A stretch of DNA of 18,181 bases from Euryarchaeota archaeon UBA59 (lineage in GTDB: Archaea > Thermoplasmatota > Poseidoniia > Poseidoniales > Thalassarchaeaceae). The translations under genes and the position numbers were made by a program. Where the stretch lies: assembly GCA_002505495.1 (NCBI GenBank), contig DAVI01000060.1, positions 7,117-25,297 on the forward strand. Reading direction: 5' to 3'. This document shows positions 14,181-18,181 of this stretch, piece by piece (position 1 is the stretch's first letter; the number at the start of each line of letters is the position of its first letter). The notes under the pieces were generated by a model. The model worked only from the letters and a program-made list of their open reading frames with translations, did not search any database and was not told where the DNA came from.

Positions 14181-14205
14181 CGGGTGGGGCTCCAAGCCCC
14201 ACTCG
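14181..14205 (+). terminator. Strong 11-bp hairpin after the 86-aa gene
   Basis: A stem of 11 pairs (one G-U) with the loop CCA spans 14181-14191 and 14195-14205. T-rich patches follow at 14221-14224 and 14231-14235. This is the strongest stem seen in the window. It probably ends or protects the small-gene mRNA, with termination at the T tracts. It lies 78 bases before the GT2 start. Confidence 0.55.
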
Positions 14206-14254
14206 GGCGCAAACACTTCGATTTTGGCCTATTTTCAGCCCTCCGACTGAACAA

Positions 14255-14262
14255 CTAAATAG
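14255..14262 (+). promoter_or_regulatory. TATA-like element of the GT2 gene
   Basis: CTAAATAG lies about 26 bases before the ATG at 14284, the distance typical of a leaderless archaeal promoter. A GGAGG at 14268-14272 could instead serve as a ribosome-binding site if transcription starts earlier. Both readings are possible. Confidence 0.4.
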
Positions 14263-14283
14263 AGCACGGAGGGCCGTTTGGAA

Positions 14284-15228
14284 ATGATGGAAGCTCCGAC
14301 CCCCGTTGGTCCCATCCTCGCGGCCATGCCCGTACACAACGAAGAAGAGACCGTTGGAACAATCGTTCTGCAGTCCCTGCGGCATGTCGACTCAGTACTA
14401 TGCGTCGACGACGGTTCGTCTGATGCGTCAGCGAGAATTGCGAGGAAATTAGGTGCGGAAATCCACCACCACCGCTCAAACAAGGGGTATGGAGCCGCTC
14501 TGAAATCCATTTTCCGGATAGCGAGAGAGCGTAATGCAGCCGCACTCGTACTTTTGGACAGTGATGGTCAGCACGATCCGAGCGACATTCCCGTTCTTCT
14601 AGAACCGATACTCTCTGGTGAGGCTGATTTCGTAATCGGCTCTCGCTTCATTGACGGTGGCTCTGGAGATGATATGCCAGCCTATAGAAAGCTAGGCGTC
14701 AAGGTCATCACCGCTGCTTCAAACCTTTCTAGCAACCTCGATGTGAAGGATACGCAGAGTGGCTTTCGGGCATTTTCACAAGAGGCACTTTCTCGCATCC
14801 GATTCGACCAGGACGGAATGGAGTCAACACTTGAGATGCTAGAGGAATGCGTTGAGAAAAAGTTGGCGGTGAAAGAAGTTCCAACAGTTGTCCGCTATGA
14901 TGTTCCCAAAGGTTCCCGCTTCACCGCGATGAGTCACGGCTTCACCGTACTCTCCTACGCACTCATCACCCTCTCTCAAAAGAAACCGATCATCGCGTTC
15001 GGAGTTCCCGGCGCCGGTCTGCTGACCCTCGGCTCGGCGATTGGCATGAGAGCTCTGAATACAGTCAATGACTTGACTGGCGAAACTCTGAACATCTCAG
15101 TCGGTCCTGGGCTGACTGCTGCCTGGCTCGGCATGCTTGGAGTTAGCCTCATCTTCACAGGCATCGTACTGCAAGGCGCCCGCACCATCATGCGTCGACT
15201 TATGGTCCGAAACTTCGGCGTCGATTGA
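14284..15228 (+). CDS. Family 2 glycosyltransferase, dolichyl-phosphate sugar synthase-like
   Basis: GT-A-fold glycosyltransferase of 314 residues resembling dolichyl-phosphate-mannose or -glucose synthases (DPM1/AglJ-like), which load a sugar from a nucleotide donor onto a polyprenyl phosphate for protein glycosylation. Visible are PVHNEEETVG (about residues 14-23), VDDGSSDAS (about 37-45), the metal-binding DSD in LDSDGQHDP (about 90-98), IGSRF and DTQSGFRAFS. The last third has two TM helices (about 239-262 and 277-301) that replace the separate membrane subunit of some homologues. Two adjacent ATGs (14284, 14287) are equally good starts; the TTG at 14278 is less likely. The sugar is not determined. 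The epimerase operon is divergent 0.7 kb away, and a joint role in surface glycan making is inferred. Confidence 0.88.
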   Translation: MMEAPTPVGPILAAMPVHNEEETVGTIVLQSLRHVDSVLCVDDGSSDASARIARKLGAEIHHHRSNKGYGAALKSIFRIARERNAAALVLLDSDGQHDPSDIPVLLEPILSGEADFVIGSRFIDGGSGDDMPAYRKLGVKVITAASNLSSNLDVKDTQSGFRAFSQEALSRIRFDQDGMESTLEMLEECVEKKLAVKEVPTVVRYDVPKGSRFTAMSHGFTVLSYALITLSQKKPIIAFGVPGAGLLTLGSAIGMRALNTVNDLTGETLNISVGPGLTAAWLGMLGVSLIFTGIVLQGARTIMRRLMVRNFGVD

Positions 15229-15256
15229 TGCCATAGCCCTCGCATCACCTAGAAGT

Positions 15257-15283
15257 CCCGCGCGGCCAAACTAGCGGGTTGGC
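15257..15283 (+). terminator. Alternative hairpins after the GT2 gene
   Basis: Two mutually exclusive stems are possible: CCCGC (15257-15261) with GCGGG (15274-15278), or GCCAA (15265-15269) with TTGGC (15279-15283). A short T run (15288-15290) follows. It may end the GT2 transcript before the next promoter. The 119-base gap shows no other feature except that promoter. Confidence 0.3.
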
Positions 15284-15299
15284 TGTCTTTGGCGATTGA

Positions 15300-15307
15300 C
15301 TATACCT
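15300..15307 (+). promoter_or_regulatory. Candidate TATA box for the second RND gene
   Basis: CTATACCT lies about 29 bases before an ATG at 15332 that starts only an 18-codon frame, and about 45 bases before the RND ATG at 15348. If it works, the mRNA begins near 15330 and GGTG at 15334-15337 may be the ribosome-binding site of the RND gene. Confidence 0.35.
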
Positions 15308-15347
15308 CATTTTTCGGAACTACTCGCACCTATGGTGCGAACTCTTG

Positions 15348-18181
15348 ATGATGCTGCTGCCGCCGCGGGGACGCATGGCGGAGTTTGAGGGAGAGGACTC
15401 GGTTCGTCCGCAGCACTCGATTCGCTCAGACGACTCAGTTCAGCCTGCGTGGCGGAATGCTCTCCGAGGAATTGCTGAGAATCCGGTAATTACTAGCCTG
15501 ATGGATATTTCAAACGAATTCTCAGCACGCTGGGCCGAGGTAGGAGCTTGGGTGCACTCTTTCGTCGGAGGGCAAGCGGAACGGTTCTATCGGACCATTT
15601 TACGCTCACCCGGCCCAATCGTCATCGTGATGGTGTTGCTAACACTACTCGTCGGCAAGGATGCTTTGGACTTCGGACAACAGATCAACGGTGACCTCGA
15701 GGTCTACCTACCTGACGGTGCCCCTTCAACAGAACTTCTTCTATCGGTTCGTGAACAGTGGTCAACTGACATTGTGATACTGTATGTGCACACGGACAAT
15801 GCGATTGAGGATGAGGGTTTACGAGGTGATGAGAATGTCACTTCTGTCGAGATTCTGAAACAGATGAGTTTCATCGAAGGGGATGATGACAATCGGGACC
15901 AAGGGCGCTACGCTCGAGGAATAGACTGGAACAAGGATGACCGCGGAACCCAAGATGGTGTCGTCTGGATTTTGAGTGCCTCTCAAATGATCAAGGAATC
16001 AAACTCAGCTCCGAGCAGATTCAGTTGTGCGATTGAGAAATATGGCGTCCCCTTCACCCCGACAGACGAGTGCCCATTGGCGTCGACAGACCCACGAGAC
16101 ACCTACGTCATCCCTGACAACCAAGACCAAGTGAACAATTCAGTGGAAAATCTGGGTTCCGCACTCGACAGCCTCGTCCGCGACACCAACAACGACGGAG
16201 TTTGGGACACAGCAGTCATCGTCATGGGGATTCGCTTCGACATGGCGGGCACAGATGTTGATTCCCGCACAGACCCGAATGGCAATGAGATTCTCGACCA
16301 CAAGGCGTTCATTCAGCACCTCAAGCAAGTCATCATCGACTGCTCCAGGAATCCGACGATATCCCAACAGTTCGAAGACCCGCTATGCGGCAGGGACTAC
16401 GAAGGAATTCGACTCTCCAGCATGCCAGACGACCGCTGGCAGGAGTTGCCAACACGGCAGGCCATGACGGTCACAGGCCTCACGCCAGTTCTGCACGATG
16501 TTTCAGACGCAATCTACCTTGAACTTGAGAAGATGTTGCCATTATCCCTCGGCTTCGTCTGCCTTGCGATGATCATTCTCCACAGAAACCCGAAGGTCAT
16601 TATCATCTGCGGCACCCCTATTGTCCTCAGTCTCGCCGTCACCTTCGGCACCACCGTCCTGCTCGACATCATGCTGACACCGATGATCATCGCTGCGGGA
16701 CCGATTTTGATAGGACTCGGTGTTGACTACTCATTACATCTCATCAATAGAATCGAGGAGACTCGCAACGAGATGCTCGAAGAGGGCGCAGAGGAAGCCT
16801 GGAAGGCGAGTAGGGACGGCCGTGAGGTTGGTGATTTGGACCCTTGGGATAAGGAACTCTATCTGGACGCGACGGTCCACGCAGTGATGACGACTGGCCA
16901 CGCAGTGCTGCTTTCCGCAATTACCACAATCGTCGGATTCAGCGTCTTGGCATGGGTATGGCTGGTTCCAATTCAGCCGATGCGAACTGTCGGAATAACC
17001 CTCGTTTTGGGAATCACCTGCACCTTCTTTTTCAGTATCATTCTGGTTCCAACACTAGGCTGGCTTGTCCGCTACCGAAAGACAGGTGGCAAGGAACTGG
17101 AGAAGGTCTGGGAAAAAATTGGTGAAGTCCCTGTTCGGGGTGCTTGGGTTGTTCTGATTGCGGTGCTGTTGGTGAGTGTGGCCGGCGCATGGATTCTTGG
17201 CGCTGAACTTGGAAAAGACATCACCGGCTCATCCGATGAAGTACCTCCCGGATTGGAATCGTATGAGTCCCTCGCTGAATACTCTCGGGTTTTCGAAGGG
17301 GGTCAAACGAGCATGTTCATCATCAACGCGACGGCACGAGGCGTACAGAATGATGTCGCACCCGTTCGGCAAATCGAAGTCTTGGACGCTATCGAATTCA
17401 TTCAAGAAGAGCGGATTAACCATGTTGCAAACACGACGACGGTCAGTTTGGTCACAATTCTGAAGGCGATTCACATTGAGTTCAACATATCCGGCCAGGA
17501 GGTCTACGACAGAACCCTTTGGGAAATGCTTCACTCATCCTGCTGGGATGACCCGGCCCAAATCGAATGTGTTACGAGCGGAGATATTCTGTTCACCAGT
17601 CTGACTACGAGAGAGGCGATGATCAATGTCGCTTTCGACACTCTCTCCTACGAGGTTCGCTCAATGCTGATGAATGAGCCGCAGACCAACCTTGGCGAAA
17701 CAAAGACGCTCGTCTATGTCAACCAACCCTACATCCAGCTCTCGACCGCTTCCGCAATGCGAGATCAGATTGACGAATATCTTTCTGAGGGTGGTTGCGA
17801 TGGACCGAAGGACTGTCACGCTCTGAATGCAGATTCAGTAAAGAACTCCTTACTTACTGGTGGATTACCGGTTTCCCTCGACATCAACCAGGGAATTCAT
17901 GACGCCCAAATAGACGCCACGATTGCAACGATGATTGTGCTGTTGATTGCGATGACATTCTTGTTCAGAAGTGTCCGCCTCTCAATATTCACGATGACTG
18001 CTGTGGGTGTGGTTGTGCTCTGGCAACCACTGTTGATGCGTGGAGGCGATGTCAATGTGAATGTCTTCACCGCCATGATATCGACCATAGTGTTCGGAAT
18101 CGGAGTTGATGATTCGATACATGTGATGGATAGAATCCGAGAGGAGGGGGAGACTCCGGGTGGAATCGTGAAGGCGGTCGC
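15348..18181 (+). CDS. Second RND/MMPL-family membrane protein, C-terminus beyond window
   Basis: Large RND-superfamily protein, open to the window end with 944 residues visible; no stop or frameshift interrupts it. It has a cytoplasmic N-terminal extension of some 85 residues, TM1 at about 89-104, a first outer domain (about 105-390), TM2-TM6, TM7, a second outer domain, then TM8 onward. The relay motif is GLGVDYSLH at 456-464 in the first half and GIGVDDSIH at 917-925 in the second, so Tyr is replaced by Asp there. The outer domains contain four cysteines each (C227, C242, C332, C347; C732, C741, C817, C823). D279-x-N-x-D-G-x-x-D in the first domain resembles a calcium-binding loop. It is longer than the RND protein at 3624-6239 and not a close copy. 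The substrate is unknown. ATG 15348 is chosen for the GGTG upstream; ATG 15375 is the alternative. Confidence 0.9.
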   Translation, partial: MMLLPPRGRMAEFEGEDSVRPQHSIRSDDSVQPAWRNALRGIAENPVITSLMDISNEFSARWAEVGAWVHSFVGGQAERFYRTILRSPGPIVIVMVLLTLLVGKDALDFGQQINGDLEVYLPDGAPSTELLLSVREQWSTDIVILYVHTDNAIEDEGLRGDENVTSVEILKQMSFIEGDDDNRDQGRYARGIDWNKDDRGTQDGVVWILSASQMIKESNSAPSRFSCAIEKYGVPFTPTDECPLASTDPRDTYVIPDNQDQVNNSVENLGSALDSLVRDTNNDGVWDTAVIVMGIRFDMAGTDVDSRTDPNGNEILDHKAFIQHLKQVIIDCSRNPTISQQFEDPLCGRDYEGIRLSSMPDDRWQELPTRQAMTVTGLTPVLHDVSDAIYLELEKMLPLSLGFVCLAMIILHRNPKVIIICGTPIVLSLAVTFGTTVLLDIMLTPMIIAAGPILIGLGVDYSLHLINRIEETRNEMLEEGAEEAWKASRDGREVGDLDPWDKELYLDATVHAVMTTGHAVLLSAITTIVGFSVLAWVWLVPIQPMRTVGITLVLGITCTFFFSIILVPTLGWLVRYRKTGGKELEKVWEKIGEVPVRGAWVVLIAVLLVSVAGAWILGAELGKDITGSSDEVPPGLESYESLAEYSRVFEGGQTSMFIINATARGVQNDVAPVRQIEVLDAIEFIQEERINHVANTTTVSLVTILKAIHIEFNISGQEVYDRTLWEMLHSSCWDDPAQIECVTSGDILFTSLTTREAMINVAFDTLSYEVRSMLMNEPQTNLGETKTLVYVNQPYIQLSTASAMRDQIDEYLSEGGCDGPKDCHALNADSVKNSLLTGGLPVSLDINQGIHDAQIDATIATMIVLLIAMTFLFRSVRLSIFTMTAVGVVVLWQPLLMRGGDVNVNVFTAMISTIVFGIGVDDSIHVMDRIREEGETPGGIVKAV

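Noticed and set aside
13708..14385. A 225-codon minus-strand open frame across the 86-aa gene and the hairpin
   Set aside because: Its translation is rich in C, H and S without any family pattern, runs through intergenic hairpin sequence and overlaps two better-supported plus-strand genes.
1..18181. Mobile elements, CRISPR arrays or phage genes
   Set aside because: No transposase, integrase, regularly spaced repeats or terminal inverted repeats were seen on either strand.

Overview
The window reads as a piece of a planktonic euryarchaeal genome, most probably Marine Group II (Ca. Poseidoniales, Thermoplasmatota). Archaeal markers are RNA polymerase subunit L (Rpo11), archaeal-size elongation factor 1-beta next to a small zinc-ribbon protein, an archaeal-type TruD, a DUF2240-type protein and an archaeal-style RlmE/FtsJ. 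The group-level assignment is an inference from gene content and the moderate GC; no rRNA is present to prove it. Both ends cut through genes: a DEAD-box RNA helicase on the left (minus strand) and a large RND/MMPL-type membrane protein on the right (plus strand).

Layout. 1-2041 (minus): DEAD-box helicase start, a 103-aa unknown, and a HEAT-repeat protein with a very acidic tail. 2337-3559 (plus): an unknown 196-aa protein translationally coupled (ATGA overlap) to a DUF2240-like protein. 3624-6239 (minus): a complete 12-TM RND transporter (HAE3/MMPL type). 6349-8019 (plus): rpoL and truD, a transcription/tRNA-modification pair. 8036-9860 (minus): aEF-1beta, zinc ribbon, OB-fold protein and rlmE, a translation and nucleic-acid cluster. 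9916-10947 (plus): a secreted, membrane-anchored thioredoxin-like protein (CEVC). 11066-11350 (plus): a small unknown with a leaderless-type promoter. 11347-13579 (minus): a tight operon of NAD-dependent sugar-nucleotide epimerase, membrane-anchored thioredoxin-fold protein (CGHC) and VKOR-family membrane protein. 13867-14127 (plus): an 86-aa unknown followed by a strong hairpin. 14284-15228 (plus): dolichyl-phosphate-sugar synthase-like GT2. 15348-18181 (plus): a second RND protein, open at the window edge.

How the genes may work together. The right half is centred on the outside face of the membrane: VKOR plus two thioredoxin-fold proteins could form and shuffle disulfides in exported proteins, while the epimerase and the polyprenyl-sugar-type GT2 could supply sugars for surface glycans. 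The extracytoplasmic domains of both RND proteins carry even numbers of cysteines (2 in the first; 4 and 4 in the second), which makes them plausible local clients of that disulfide system. This is inference from neighbourhood and sequence only. Small GC-rich hairpins with TAC/GTA loops recur in several intergenic gaps. No tRNA, rRNA, CRISPR array, insertion sequence or integrase was seen.
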